Shown here: in pieces, positions 27,101-35,340 of the stretch
Layout of the letters: each line of letters starts with the position of its first letter
Position numbering within the stretch: position 1 is the first letter of the stretch
Assembly: GCA_039818345.1 (NCBI GenBank)
Contig: JBCBUC010000001.1
Location: 62,001 to 126,000 of the forward strand
Direction of reading: 5' to 3'
DNA length: 64,000 nucleotides
DNA from: Parvularcula sp039818345
GTDB taxonomy: Bacteria; Pseudomonadota; Alphaproteobacteria; Caulobacterales; Parvularculaceae
Translations under genes and position numbers: made by a program
Notes under the pieces: model-generated
What the model was told of the DNA's origin: nothing
What the model saw: only the letters and a program-made list of their open reading frames with translations
Databases searched by the model: none

Positions 27101-27607
27101 TTCCAAAAAGCGGCGTCGGTCGGTGGGTTTCGCGGCGATCAATTCAGCAATCTGTCCCTGGCGAACCAAGGAGGGGGATGTCGCGCCTGTCGAGGCGTCC
27201 GCAAACAGCATTTGGACATCCCGTGCACGGACTTCTTTGCCATTGATTGAATAGGCCGAGATCGAACCATCCGCACGCCGCATCACGCGTCTGGTGACGG
27301 TCAGGGTGTCGGAATCGTTGAACGCTGCCGGTGCGCGGCGTTCGGCGTTATCGATTTCGAGCGTGACTTCCGCCCAACTGCGCGCGGGGCGACCGCCGGT
27401 GGTCCCGGCAAAGATCACCTCATCCATCCCTGAAGCCCGCATGGCCTTCGCGCTGTTCGCGCCCATCAGCCAGCGAAGTCCTTCGACCAGGTTCGACTTT
27501 CCGCAGCCATTGGGCCCGACAACGCCGGTGAGGCCAGGTTTGATCTCGACATCGACCGGCTCAACGAAGGATTTAAAGCCGCAAAGGCGGAGGCGTTCAA
27601 AGCGCAT
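24170..27607 (-). CDS. smc: Chromosome segregation protein SMC
   Basis: 1145 residues. Forms the ATP-driven ring that loops and condenses the chromosome. The N-terminal Walker A is VGPNGCGKSN near residue 30. Two long coiled-coil arms rich in Glu, Ala, Lys and Arg flank a hinge around residues 500-640 (GALLGNLKAPEGLQKALASA). The C-terminal head has the ABC signature LSLMSGGEQALTATAL and Walker B PICVLDEVDAPLDD. The ATG at 27607 was chosen because it gives MRFERLRLCGFKSF, the usual SMC start; the TTG eight codons upstream is less likely. It follows the DsbA-like gene on the same strand. Confidence 0.97.
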   Translation of the reverse strand: MRFERLRLCGFKSFVEPVDVEIKPGLTGVVGPNGCGKSNLVEGLRWLMGANSAKAMRASGMDEVIFAGTTGGRPARSWAEVTLEIDNAERRAPAAFNDSDTLTVTRRVMRRADGSISAYSINGKEVRARDVQMLFADASTGATSPSLVRQGQIAELIAAKPTDRRRFLEEAAGVTGLSARRHEAQLRLKAAADNLERLDDVIGELDLQSDQLARQARKATRYKEISDEIKSAETALTASRVRDAVIAHQALQRKSDEQMLIVAATTEDAARADREASALADSLEAARATEREAAQAMADAEADLKAFESAASLRREAAEERQRTLERCAADEARETSLLTEADEAIATAKARIEQLENDIAAETTRRSELEQKALEADTALAEAEKTFEAQQHELAEAEAEARAAQRDQIKAEDLLRSLRAEKQKLDEKAAHLPLIHETDIEAARQLVDETENLLRAAEEHLQSQQADADAQRETMRAAQEAQREAKERLSLLDREAAVLAPLVPDTKHQGSDGALLGNLKAPEGLQKALASALGAGLHAALGEDGDRSWTDLGASPIALPPLPEGAEPLASLIYAPTALTRRLASIGVIDGLPGDDQLAELHSGQMLVNREGQVWRWDGFRSTGEADAHLHELLAASSRLSELEQERSAASSAAARATLVVETGRASLEIADEILQTAKDQEANARAAHDKAKADAEAITREAETNKLRRENVEEQLTVNASALVDAEARLTNLPQIEQVSAQKKQHLEMAREARDEARRQSGRARAQAADHRRASAERRDVLRQSNDTIKAWSDRRTAASARLGELEREHQRLEADRRAAGDDQASEVARLADLTTIADGHKELWGQSQASVANFQEQMNNADRDRREAEAKASAAREAAAEITAELRGAQSKLEEAQLEAGVTAEEAAASIGGEASTATVDELTRRLTKLEREREGIGAVNLLAAEEKEQVDERLFTMRRERGDCDAAANQLRNAVNSINREGRQRLLAAFDTVNGHFRDLFTSLFGGGEAQLRFVDSDDPLAAGLEIFACPPGKKLQSLSLMSGGEQALTATALIFAAFKTNPAPICVLDEVDAPLDDANVERFCNLLTLMASSSSTRFLVVTHHPLTMSRMDRLYGVTMMERGVSQLFSLDLESARRLAA

Positions 27608-27670
27608 CAGGTTCGTCCCATCGGCGCGCAAGGACTGCGCGACAGATCGTTAACCTATACGATTCGAGGC

Positions 27671-28399
27671 TCAGCTGCGTTTTTCAACCTCGGCCGCGAT
27701 GCGCTCGATCATTTCTTCTTCGGTGCGGCCGTAATCGAAGATCTTCCCGTCAATCACCAAGGTCGGCGTTGAGTCCACACCAAGGTCACGACCGGACTCG
27801 ATCGACGAAACAAGCACGTCCCGGATGTCTTCCCGGGCAAAGCAATCGTCAAAATCGCTGCCGCCGATGCCAACCTGCGCGGCGAGATTCCGCAGCTCGG
27901 TTCCGGGCTCTTGGCTGTAAATCCAATTGCGCTGGGTTTTGTAAAGCGCATCAACCACGGCGTAATAACCCTCAGGTCCCGATGCCGTGGCCGCGCAGCG
28001 CGCCACAATAAAGCCAGCCTGCGATAGGCGGACCGGAGGCGTGGGGAATTCGCGATACTCAAAGCGGACGAGACCGGTGTCGATGAACTGCTCTTTGATC
28101 GCCGGAAACAGATTGGCGTGGAAATTGGCGCAGCCGCCGCAGGTGACCGATGCATACTCAACGATTGTCAGCGATGCATCAGCGCTACCGATCACCATCT
28201 GTTCAGCGGCGCGGCTGCCCTCAGGCGCCGGCAAGAGTTCGGGTTGTGCTTCCGCCTCGGCCGTTTCGGTAGGAGCGGCGGCTTCGGCTTCTTGGGTCGT
28301 CTCTGCGGGTTCGGCGGTTTCCGTTGCGGATTGCCCGCATGCGGTCACGGCGAAAAGAGAAAGCGAAAACAGGGCGAGGCGCGCATCAATCGTCATCAT
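27671..28399 (-). CDS. DsbA-like thioredoxin-fold lipoprotein
   Basis: 242 residues. Residues 1-21 make a lipoprotein signal (LALFSLSLFAVTAC). A linker rich in Ala, Glu and Thr (about residues 22-60) tethers the domain. The thioredoxin-fold DsbA domain holds the redox motif CGGC in EYASVTCGGCANFH, and the cis-proline loop is STPTLVIDG near the end. It should oxidise or isomerise thiols in the periplasm. A partner thiol reductase is not seen here. It lies in the mutY-DUF721-DsbA-smc block typical of the class. Confidence 0.93.
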   Translation of the reverse strand: MMTIDARLALFSLSLFAVTACGQSATETAEPAETTQEAEAAAPTETAEAEAQPELLPAPEGSRAAEQMVIGSADASLTIVEYASVTCGGCANFHANLFPAIKEQFIDTGLVRFEYREFPTPPVRLSQAGFIVARCAATASGPEGYYAVVDALYKTQRNWIYSQEPGTELRNLAAQVGIGGSDFDDCFAREDIRDVLVSSIESGRDLGVDSTPTLVIDGKIFDYGRTEEEMIERIAAEVEKRS

Positions 28400-28431
28400 G
28401 ACGCCCTCCTAACCCAGCTCTAGACCGACGC

Positions 28432-28920
28432 CTACTCCTCTTTGGTGCTCACGCTTTGCCGCATGGAGTCGAGCGCGGCCTTAAGATCACCGCTCATGGG
28501 GCGCGTGTTCTCAGTCCTAGGCGGCGCCGCTGAAAGCCTGCGCGTCTGCCAATTTCGGGCTTCTTTGCCCTCGCGAAACACAAGTCTTTGCAGCCTGGGC
28601 ATGCCCAAATGTTGGCGAATGCGGCCGAGCAGCGCCTCTTGAGCATACTGAATTTTCATGGCCGCTGCGCCGCTTTTAACCGCGACCTCGAGGGCCTGGC
28701 TGCGGCCACGGTTGATGATCCGAAGAGGTCGGCAGAGCGCGGCAATCTCAGGTCCCGCAATCGAGGGCCATTCCGAGGCGAGCCTTGGGTCCATGGCGCC
28801 TGATGCCGCGGCGAGCCTGGCGATATGCGGGCCGAGCGAACGCCCGATCGGCGGCGCCGCTTTTCGGATCGGTTTGGTGCGAACCTCTGACGCTTGGCTT
28901 GGCGGGGCGGGTCTGGGCAT
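28432..28920 (-). CDS. DUF721 (DciA-like) protein
   Basis: 162 residues. The DUF721 pattern is present: LASEWPSIAGPEIAALCRPLRI followed by LEVAVKSGAAAMKIQYAQEALLGRIRQHLG. The DciA family in many bacteria lacking dnaC loads or supports the replicative helicase; a short C-terminal extension is acidic and Arg-rich. The ATG at 28920 was chosen over a TTG twelve codons earlier. Its start codon is only ten bases from the divergent mutY ATG. The helicase-loading role is inferred from the family and has not been shown for alphaproteobacterial members of this kind. Confidence 0.88.
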   Translation of the reverse strand: MPRPAPPSQASEVRTKPIRKAAPPIGRSLGPHIARLAAASGAMDPRLASEWPSIAGPEIAALCRPLRIINRGRSQALEVAVKSGAAAMKIQYAQEALLGRIRQHLGMPRLQRLVFREGKEARNWQTRRLSAAPPRTENTRPMSGDLKAALDSMRQSVSTKEE

Positions 28921-28930
28921 AGACAGAAGG

Positions 28931-29971
28931 ATGGTCGACACCTTGCCGCAAAACAAGACGGGCTCGAACGCATTCGCCGAGGCGATCCTGGCTTGGTACG
29001 ACCGAGAAGCGCGCCGCTTTCCGTGGCGTATCCCCCCCGGCGAAGCGCGACGCGCCTCGGCCTATGAGGTTTTGGTGTCGGAGGTGATGCTGCAGCAAAC
29101 GACGACCCATGTCGTGGAAAAGCGGTACCCGGCCTTTCTCGAAAAGTTTCCCACATTGGAGGCGCTCGCCGCCGCTGATGAGGGCGAGGTGACCGATGCG
29201 TGGGCGGGTCTTGGTTACTATCGCCGCGCACGAGCGCTGCACGCTTGCGCTCGCTGCGTGGTGGGTGAGCACGGCGGGGTTTTCCCTGGCGGCGAGGCAG
29301 CGCTCAAAACCTTGCCTGGGATTGGCGACTACACCGGTGCGGCGATCACCGCGATTGCCCGCGGGGAACCTGCGGTGGTGGTCGACGGCAATATCGAGCG
29401 CGTGATGGCGCGGGTCGGCGCGATCGGTGAGCCCTTGCCGAAGGGCAAAAAGGCGATCAAGCGGCTCGCGGAAAGCCTGATGTCGTGGGATCGCCCCGGC
29501 GATTACGCGCAGGCGTTGATGGATTTGGGGGCGCGCATTTGTCGGCCCAAATCGCCCGATTGTCTTCTCTGTCCGGTCAGGGAACATTGTGCCGCGCAGG
29601 CTCAAGGGATTGCGGAAAATCTTCCGGTGAAGGCGCCTAAGAAGGCCAAAAAGACCGTGTCAGGACGGGTTTTTGTGGCCCAGAACTCGGCGGGGAAAAT
29701 TCTCTGTGTGCGAAGACCAAATGAGGGGCTCTTTGGCTCGATGCTCGGCTTGCCGGGCGATGGTTGGGACGGCTCGGTTGCGATGGATGTGGCGATCGAC
29801 ACCTGGCAGCTCAAAGGCATGGTCAGTCATACGCTGACCCATCGAGAACTGTCGATTGACGTCTATCTATCGAGTGCGCCGCCCACTGATGGTGAATGGA
29901 TCACCGTGGACGAGGCGCGAAGCGCCATGCCCACCTTATTTGTGAAGGCGCTAGAGCGCGCGCTTAGCTAG
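28931..29971 (+). CDS. mutY: A/G-specific adenine glycosylase MutY
   Basis: 346 residues. Removes adenine mispaired with 8-oxoguanine. The HhH-GPD domain contains VSEVMLQQTTTHVVEKRYPAF and the catalytic Asp loop LPGIGDYTGAAITAIARGEPAVVVDGNIERV. The four-cysteine iron-sulfur cluster is complete: CRPKSPDCLLCPVREHC. A C-terminal Nudix-like domain that reads 8-oxoguanine ends the protein. The ATG at 28931 is used; the frame stays open 273 bases further upstream through DUF721, but that part has no MutY similarity. It converges with ccrM, overlapping by eight bases. Confidence 0.94.
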   Translation: MVDTLPQNKTGSNAFAEAILAWYDREARRFPWRIPPGEARRASAYEVLVSEVMLQQTTTHVVEKRYPAFLEKFPTLEALAAADEGEVTDAWAGLGYYRRARALHACARCVVGEHGGVFPGGEAALKTLPGIGDYTGAAITAIARGEPAVVVDGNIERVMARVGAIGEPLPKGKKAIKRLAESLMSWDRPGDYAQALMDLGARICRPKSPDCLLCPVREHCAAQAQGIAENLPVKAPKKAKKTVSGRVFVAQNSAGKILCVRRPNEGLFGSMLGLPGDGWDGSVAMDVAIDTWQLKGMVSHTLTHRELSIDVYLSSAPPTDGEWITVDEARSAMPTLFVKALERALS

Positions 29972-31043
29972 GGCGGCTACGGATTGCTTGGCGCAGGAAA
30001 TCGATCGGCGCGTATTGGCCTTTGGCTTCTTCGTAATGCCAATAGGTCCAACCATTGCAGCTCGGTGCGTTCTGGAGCGTCGCACCGACCTTATGGATGG
30101 AGCCTTCGACCGATGGCGCAGCCAGCGAGCCATCGGCTTTTACCCGGGCGGAATGCTTGCGTTTGGGGCAATAAAGTTTTGTTCCTGGACGGAGTAAACC
30201 AGCTTCCACCACCTGGCCAAAACCGATGCGCGGCGCTTTTCGGGGCGCGGGCAGAGGCGCGACGTCTTTGACGTCATCGGGACGTTCGGTGGCATCGATC
30301 CGCGCATGGGCGGCTTCGAGATAGCCTTCATCGCGCTCGATACCGATGAAACGCCGACCAAGCCTTTTGGCAACAGCGCCGGTTGTTCCGGTCCCAAAGA
30401 AAGGATCGAGCACCACATCGCCAGGTTCGCTGGTGGCGGTCAAAACACGGTGCAACAATGCCTCGGGTTTTTGGGTCGGGTGAAGCTTATGCCCTTTTTG
30501 CTTCAGTCGTTCTTGTCCGGTGCAAAGAGGCAATTGCCAGTCAGAGCGCATTTGGACGTCTTCGTTCGATGCTTTCAGCGACTGATAGTTAAAGGTCACG
30601 CGACTGGCTTGGCTGCGTCCCGCCCAGATCATCGTTTCGTGGGCATTGGTGAAGCGCGTGCCGCGGAAGTTTGGCATCGGATTGCTCTTGACCCAGACAA
30701 CATCATTCTGAATCCAAAACCCAAGATCTTGGAGGGCGGAGCCTAAGCGAAAGACGTTGTGGTACGAACCAATGACCCAAATCGCACCATCCTTCTTCAA
30801 GAGGCGACGGGCTTCGGTCAGCCATGCCCGCGTGAACGCGTCATAGGCTTCAAAGCTCGCGAATTGATCCCAAGCCGCATCGACGCCGTCGACACGGCTT
30901 TGATCAGGACGTGTCAAACCATCCTTAAGCTGAAGATTATACGGAGGATCAGCGAAAATGAGGTCAATGGATTGAGCCGGAAGCTTCGCCATCTCCTCAA
31001 TACAACAGCCATGAAGGATTTCATCCGTAGGCAGGCTCTTCAT
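29964..31043 (-). CDS. ccrM: Cell-cycle-regulated adenine-N6 DNA methyltransferase (CcrM type, GANTC)
   Basis: 359 residues, beta-class amino-methyltransferase order: DPPY at residues 32-35, then DPFFGTGTT as the SAM-binding FxGxG motif. Runs such as AIWVIGSYHNVFRLG, SNPMPNFRGTRFTNAHETMIWA and HPTQKPEALLHRV match the CcrM family, which methylates GANTC late in the cell cycle. The C-terminal extension (NGWTYWHYEEAK and neighbours) is the CcrM-specific DNA-reading tail. ATG 31043 is chosen because GGAG lies six bases upstream and the length equals that of classical CcrM. The leader holds two GANTC sites and a CtrA-like box. rnhB is just upstream, an order seen in relatives. Confidence 0.96.
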   Translation of the reverse strand: MKSLPTDEILHGCCIEEMAKLPAQSIDLIFADPPYNLQLKDGLTRPDQSRVDGVDAAWDQFASFEAYDAFTRAWLTEARRLLKKDGAIWVIGSYHNVFRLGSALQDLGFWIQNDVVWVKSNPMPNFRGTRFTNAHETMIWAGRSQASRVTFNYQSLKASNEDVQMRSDWQLPLCTGQERLKQKGHKLHPTQKPEALLHRVLTATSEPGDVVLDPFFGTGTTGAVAKRLGRRFIGIERDEGYLEAAHARIDATERPDDVKDVAPLPAPRKAPRIGFGQVVEAGLLRPGTKLYCPKRKHSARVKADGSLAAPSVEGSIHKVGATLQNAPSCNGWTYWHYEEAKGQYAPIDFLRQAIRSRPS

Positions 31044-31060
31044 CGCCATCTCCGTCTTGC

Positions 31061-31100
31061 GAATCCCCGACTTGAGTCCCCTTAGTTGACGAAGACTTAA
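31061..31100 (-). promoter_or_regulatory. ccrM leader: two GANTC sites and a CtrA-like box
   Basis: Between ccrM and rnhB lie GAATC (31061-31065), GAGTC (31074-31078) and TTGA-N7-TTAA (31086-31100), the last a seven-of-eight match to the CtrA half-site pair TTAA-N7-TTAA. In Caulobacter the ccrM promoter is activated by CtrA and its leader carries two GANTC sites that feed methylation state back on expression. The same parts in the same order here suggest the same control loop. Confidence 0.6.
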
Positions 31101-31138
31101 CATCATGTTCCGTAGGCGTTAACGAAGGTAAACGAAGC

Positions 31139-31735
31139 CTAGCTAAGAAGCTTGGTCAAGAACGAATGGCGGTGGTGCCGGGTGACGCCTTGGGCAAGGA
31201 TAGCCTCGCGATGGGCCTTGCTGCCATAGCCTTTGTTTGTGTGCCAATGATAGGCATTGTAGCGCTCTGCGAGGCGCGTCATGGCGCGGTCTCTGGTGAC
31301 TTTGGCAATGATCGACGCCGCAGCGACCGAAGGGCAGGAGGCATCAGCCTTCACCTCAGTGATCACGCGCATCTCACCAAAGGATGGCGCGCGGTTGCCA
31401 TCGACGAGCACCACGGCGTCGGTCTTGAGGCATAACCCATCGACGGCGCGCTGCATCGCCAGATGGGTTGCCTTCTCAATCCCTAGGTCGTCGATCCCGC
31501 GCGCTGAGACGGCACCAAGGCTGACCGCGGCTTCGGCTACAATTGTGTGGGTCAGAACGTTGCGCTTTTTTTCACTGAGCGCTTTTGAATCCCGTAGCCC
31601 CTCGATTGGTCCGCTCAGAACAGCCGCCGCTGCCACAACAGGGCCTGCCAATGGTCCACGCCCCACCTCATCGACACCTACCACCAACCACCCGTCGGCC
31701 AGCTTTGCTTCGTAATCGGGGCAAGGAATAAGCAT
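31139..31735 (-). CDS. rnhB: Ribonuclease HII
   Basis: 198 residues. Cuts the RNA strand of RNA-DNA hybrids and single ribonucleotides in DNA. The signature VVGVDEVGRGPLAGPVVAAA with catalytic Asp-Glu is at residues 17-36. Later acidic residues of the active site lie in AVVLVDGNRAPSF and VKADASCPSVAAASIIAKVTRDR. Length is normal. It is upstream of ccrM on the same strand; the 95 bases between them hold the ccrM regulatory region, so ccrM probably has its own promoter. Confidence 0.96.
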   Translation of the reverse strand: MLIPCPDYEAKLADGWLVVGVDEVGRGPLAGPVVAAAAVLSGPIEGLRDSKALSEKKRNVLTHTIVAEAAVSLGAVSARGIDDLGIEKATHLAMQRAVDGLCLKTDAVVLVDGNRAPSFGEMRVITEVKADASCPSVAAASIIAKVTRDRAMTRLAERYNAYHWHTNKGYGSKAHREAILAQGVTRHHRHSFLTKLLS

Positions 31736-31767
31736 CGCGTCACGATGGCCTTGCCCAGCTTAATTCC

Positions 31768-32874
31768 TCAAGCGGGATTTTCCCCGAAGAGATCGCGTTG
31801 CGGTGATGCTTGCTTGGGCGGCGCGAAATGCTCGGTGCTCATTGGCGGCATAGGGCTGAACCCCAGCCGCTTTTCGGCGGCGTGAAACCGGACGCTCAAT
31901 AAGTCGGCATAGGCGCTTTTCGGACCCAGCCCTCGCGAACGCTCGATGTCGTAAAGTTTGCCGCCATTAATATCCCTGACATGCCCGAGCACTTTAGATT
32001 TGCTGTGGGGCGCCACGGCATCCAACCATTCCTCAAAAATCGGCCCCACCTCCCGCGGCAACCAAAGAAGGGTGTAAGCGGTGAAATGCGCTCCTTTGTT
32101 TCTTGCCTCCGCCATCAAGCTTTCAAGCTCGTGATCCGAGAGCCCGGGGATCATCGGACCGTGCACCGTGCCGGTGGGGATGCCTGCTTCGCTGAGCTGC
32201 CGAACGGCCTCAAACCTTTTTTGCGGTGTTGGCGCGCGCGGCTCCATGGCATGCGCCAACTTTTTATCCGTGGTCGTGATCGACAGCATAGTGCGCACCA
32301 GATTCATCGACGCCAATTCTCGCAGAAGGTCGAGGTCCCTTAAGATCAAGTCCGATTTGGTCAGAATGCTGACAGGATGCTTGAACTCGAGCATCACCTC
32401 CAAAATCTGCCGCATGATGCGGAATCGCTTCTCGATCGGTTGGTAGGGGTCGGTGTTGGTCCCAATGGCAATCGTTCTGAGTTTGTAGGTCTTCGCCTTG
32501 AGCTCTTTTCGCAGAAGCTGCGCGGCGCCTGGCTTGGCAATCAGCTTGCGCTCAAAATCGACCCCCGGAGACATGCCCAGATACGCGTGGGTTGGCCTAG
32601 CGAAGCAGTAAACACAGCCATGCTCGCAGCCCCTATAGGGATTGATAGAGCGGTCAAAACCGACAAATGGGCTGTCGTTGAAGGTGACGATCGATTTTGC
32701 CGGTTCCAGCGTCACCTCAGTTTTGGGGCCGCGGCGTTCATCCTCCGCCTCCCACCCATCTTCAAAGGCGACGCGCTTCTCCGCCTCAAAACGACCACTC
32801 TCATTGGATCGTGCGCCGCGACCCGTGAAGGTTCCACGGCCAGGTTGGAAGGAAATGCCAGCTGATCTCGACAT
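31768..32874 (-). CDS. PA0069-type radical SAM protein
   Basis: 368 residues. The radical SAM cysteine motif C-x3-C-x2-C appears in YRGCEHGCVYCFARPTHAYLG and should bind a 4Fe-4S cluster. Other family marks are SIVTFNDSPFVGFDRSINPY before the motif and KSDLILRDLDLL after it, which place it with the PA0069/spore-photoproduct-lyase-like group. The reaction is not known; DNA or nucleotide repair has been suggested for relatives. The ATG at 32874 (MSRSAG) is preferred over an upstream start that adds ten residues with unlike composition. Confidence 0.9.
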   Translation of the reverse strand: MSRSAGISFQPGRGTFTGRGARSNESGRFEAEKRVAFEDGWEAEDERRGPKTEVTLEPAKSIVTFNDSPFVGFDRSINPYRGCEHGCVYCFARPTHAYLGMSPGVDFERKLIAKPGAAQLLRKELKAKTYKLRTIAIGTNTDPYQPIEKRFRIMRQILEVMLEFKHPVSILTKSDLILRDLDLLRELASMNLVRTMLSITTTDKKLAHAMEPRAPTPQKRFEAVRQLSEAGIPTGTVHGPMIPGLSDHELESLMAEARNKGAHFTAYTLLWLPREVGPIFEEWLDAVAPHSKSKVLGHVRDINGGKLYDIERSRGLGPKSAYADLLSVRFHAAEKRLGFSPMPPMSTEHFAPPKQASPQRDLFGENPA

Positions 32875-32935
32875 GATCGGAACATAAGGCCAACATGAGA
32901 ACAAAGAAAGAACAAGCTTTCAAGATCGATCAGTC

Positions 32936-34360
32936 TTAGCTGGTTGTGCTGACGGCCTTATCGGTGATCGGCGTTGCCGTGTCCAAATCTGACCGATTGG
33001 GCCGGCGCAAGAGAAGGTGGATGAACACCGCCGACACCAATCCTGCGGCGATATAAGACAGCCACACCGTGGTGAAGACAGCGCCCTCAGCCGTCACGCT
33101 CATCACATGCACCGCCATAAGAGAGAGGCCCGCATAAAGACCGATATAACGCAAGGCGCTCAAAGCAAGTGAGAGGTTTGGATAACCGAGCGGGCTGAAA
33201 ACGCCGACCGACACGATCAACAAACCAGCGCCCCAGAGCCCGATCGCGATGGCTTCGAGATAGGCATCGCATGCTGCTGCAATCGCCTGATCGTCCGTGA
33301 AGAGAAAGCCGAGGCTTTCGCCAAAGCTCCAGAGGATGAGGGCTCCGATCCCGCCCCACAAAAGACTAAAGCCCCAGACATTGCGTTCCGCCTCTTTCAC
33401 CCGGGCATCGTTCCCCGCCCCCACGTTCTGGCCGATGAACGGCGTGATCCCTGTCTGAAGAGCGAAGAATGGAATGATCGCCAAGGCTTCCATCCGCGCG
33501 CCTACGGCAAACCCGGCCACCACCGCTGGTCCTGCATCAGCCAAGAGCCGGGTCGCCACGGCACTGCCGATAGGGGAGACCAGCTGCGCCAAGAAGGCGG
33601 GCGCGCCGTAGCGCAGCACCTGGCGGATACACGGTAGGAAACTTCGAGCAGTCTCGGCCTCAAACGCAATCAGCCGTTCGCGGAGAAGCCAGCCAATGGC
33701 AAAAACAGTGATCACGATCCTCGCAAAGATCGTGGCAAGCGCAGCCCCCCGCATCCCGAGCTCAGGAAACCCGATGAGGCCAAAGATCAGCAGTGGCGAC
33801 ACGGCGGCATTGATCACTGCTGCGACAACCATCAGCACACTGGGCACCATTGCTTCGCCAGAAGCTCTGATGAGGCCATTAACAACAATCGGCAGCACCA
33901 AGGTTGGTAGACCGACATACCAGATCGTCATAAACGCATTGATCAGGGGAAGGAGCTCTGGCGGCGCACCCAAGGCAAGAAAGACGCTGTCGGAGATGTG
34001 CAGCATGAGACCGCCAAGAATGACGGCAAAGAGAGCAACAAAGATCGTTGTGCTGGCAACGAGATAGGGCGCATGTTCCTTCTGGCCCGAGCCGATCGCG
34101 CGGCTCACCACAGCCGCGCCGCCATTGCCCATGCCGATCGCGATCGCCGACATGCCGAAGATCACGGGGAAACAAAAGCCTATGGCGGAGAGCTCCTGCG
34201 CGCCAAGCCGACCAATATAGAACGTGTCCGTGACGTTGATGGCGATGACGGAGAAGAGGCCCAGTGTCATCGGCCAAGAAAGCGCGAACAGCACCCGCGT
34301 CACCGGCTCTGTGAGAATTCGCTCCCGCCGTTCGTCTAAACTTGTTACCGCCCGAGCCAT
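32936..34360 (-). CDS. MATE-family efflux transporter
   Basis: 474 residues with about twelve membrane segments in two similar halves. Matches the MATE layout: TEPVTRVLFALSWPMTLGLFS at the N-terminus, VTDTFYIGRLG in helix 2 (the family's cation-linked region) and ARMEALAIIPFFALQTGITPFIGQNVGAG opening the second half. Such pumps exchange sodium or protons for cationic drugs or metabolites across the inner membrane. The substrate is not predictable. It stands alone between the radical SAM gene and trcR. Confidence 0.94.
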   Translation of the reverse strand: MARAVTSLDERRERILTEPVTRVLFALSWPMTLGLFSVIAINVTDTFYIGRLGAQELSAIGFCFPVIFGMSAIAIGMGNGGAAVVSRAIGSGQKEHAPYLVASTTIFVALFAVILGGLMLHISDSVFLALGAPPELLPLINAFMTIWYVGLPTLVLPIVVNGLIRASGEAMVPSVLMVVAAVINAAVSPLLIFGLIGFPELGMRGAALATIFARIVITVFAIGWLLRERLIAFEAETARSFLPCIRQVLRYGAPAFLAQLVSPIGSAVATRLLADAGPAVVAGFAVGARMEALAIIPFFALQTGITPFIGQNVGAGNDARVKEAERNVWGFSLLWGGIGALILWSFGESLGFLFTDDQAIAAACDAYLEAIAIGLWGAGLLIVSVGVFSPLGYPNLSLALSALRYIGLYAGLSLMAVHVMSVTAEGAVFTTVWLSYIAAGLVSAVFIHLLLRRPNRSDLDTATPITDKAVSTTS

Positions 34361-34446
34361 CGGCGCTTCATCGGCGCACGCGCCTCAACTTGCAACCTGC
34401 GATAAAAAGGGGCGCTTGCCACCGGCGTCAGAAGGAAGGTTTTGGC

Positions 34447-35121
34447 CTAACCCTCATCATTGCTGCCAAAATTGGCAAACACCTTGTCGAGATCAGGGGT
34501 GGAGGTGTCTTCTTCTGGTTCTGCCTCCGGCTCGATGCTTTGATCAGCGGGTTGCAGGGTTGCACCTTCCGGCATCTGACCTTCGGCTTCCAGACGTTGG
34601 CGTTCCTCGGAGGCTTTCTGCACGGCCATGTCGAGGTCAAACTGGGTGCAAAAGCCTAACGTGACGGGGTCCATCGGCTCGAGGTTACCCGAATTCCAGT
34701 GGGTTTTGTCGCGGATCGACTGGATCGTTTGCTTCGTTGTGCCAAGCAGTTTGGAGATGACGCGGTCCGGCACTTCAGGATGGTTGCGCACAATCCAAGC
34801 AATCGCATTGGGGCGTTCTTGCCGGCGCGATGTGGGAATATAGCGGGTCTGTTTCTTCGCCGCCGGGACGATCACTTTTTTCTTGAGGAGTTTGAGTTGG
34901 TATCCCTCATCCGCTTCGGCTTTTTCGATCTCGTCGCGGGTCAACTGTTCATTGGTGATCGGGTTGATCCCGCGCACGCCAGCGGCGACGTCGCCATCCG
35001 CGATGCCTTTGACCTCTAGCGGATGCAAACCGCAGAATTCAGCGATTTGGTCAAACGTCAGCGCGGTGTTGTCGATCAGCCAGACAGCCGTCGCTTTCGG
35101 CATCAAAGGTTTGTCGCTCAT
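34447..35121 (-). CDS. trcR: Cell-cycle transcriptional regulator TrcR (DUF1013)
   Basis: 224 residues of the DUF1013 family, found nearly only in alphaproteobacteria. A first helix-turn-helix-like region is TAVWLIDNTALTFDQIAEFCGLH (residues 11-33) and a second is NHPEVPDRVISKLLGTTKQTIQSIRDKTHW. Members are named TrcR, an RNA-polymerase-associated cell-cycle transcription regulator; that link is from family knowledge and not visible in the bases. The C-terminus is acidic. GGAGGACCTG directly precedes the ATG. The 219 bases upstream to the next gene hold no identifiable CtrA or GANTC site. Confidence 0.92.
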   Translation of the reverse strand: MSDKPLMPKATAVWLIDNTALTFDQIAEFCGLHPLEVKGIADGDVAAGVRGINPITNEQLTRDEIEKAEADEGYQLKLLKKKVIVPAAKKQTRYIPTSRRQERPNAIAWIVRNHPEVPDRVISKLLGTTKQTIQSIRDKTHWNSGNLEPMDPVTLGFCTQFDLDMAVQKASEERQRLEAEGQMPEGATLQPADQSIEPEAEPEEDTSTPDLDKVFANFGSNDEG

Positions 35122-35340
35122 CAGGTCCTCCGTGGCGGGCGCGCCGAGAAAAGGCGCGAGAAAACATAAGCTCCTCCCGGCGCGTCGTCCGGCGGCGTGG
35201 TCGCTGAATGACAGGGAGAGAGAAGCGTTGAACTAAGGCGAAGTGTTGGATCGTGCAAGAGCTGACGCATGCGGCAGTGGCGAAGGCGCGCAGCCGGTGC
35301 TATGCCGAGGGCGCTCGGTGATAAACACGGGATCTGGCAG

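Noticed and set aside
27632..27670. GATTC (a GANTC site) and a TTAA before smc
   Set aside because: A single GANTC site is expected by chance about every 256 bases, and no paired CtrA half-site lies at the right spacing.
28658..28930. 91-codon upstream extension of mutY
   Set aside because: It is antisense to the DUF721 gene and has no MutY similarity; MutY proteins begin near residue MVDTLPQ.
35122..35340. Search for CtrA or GANTC sites before trcR
   Set aside because: None found in either orientation; no basis for a cell-cycle promoter call.
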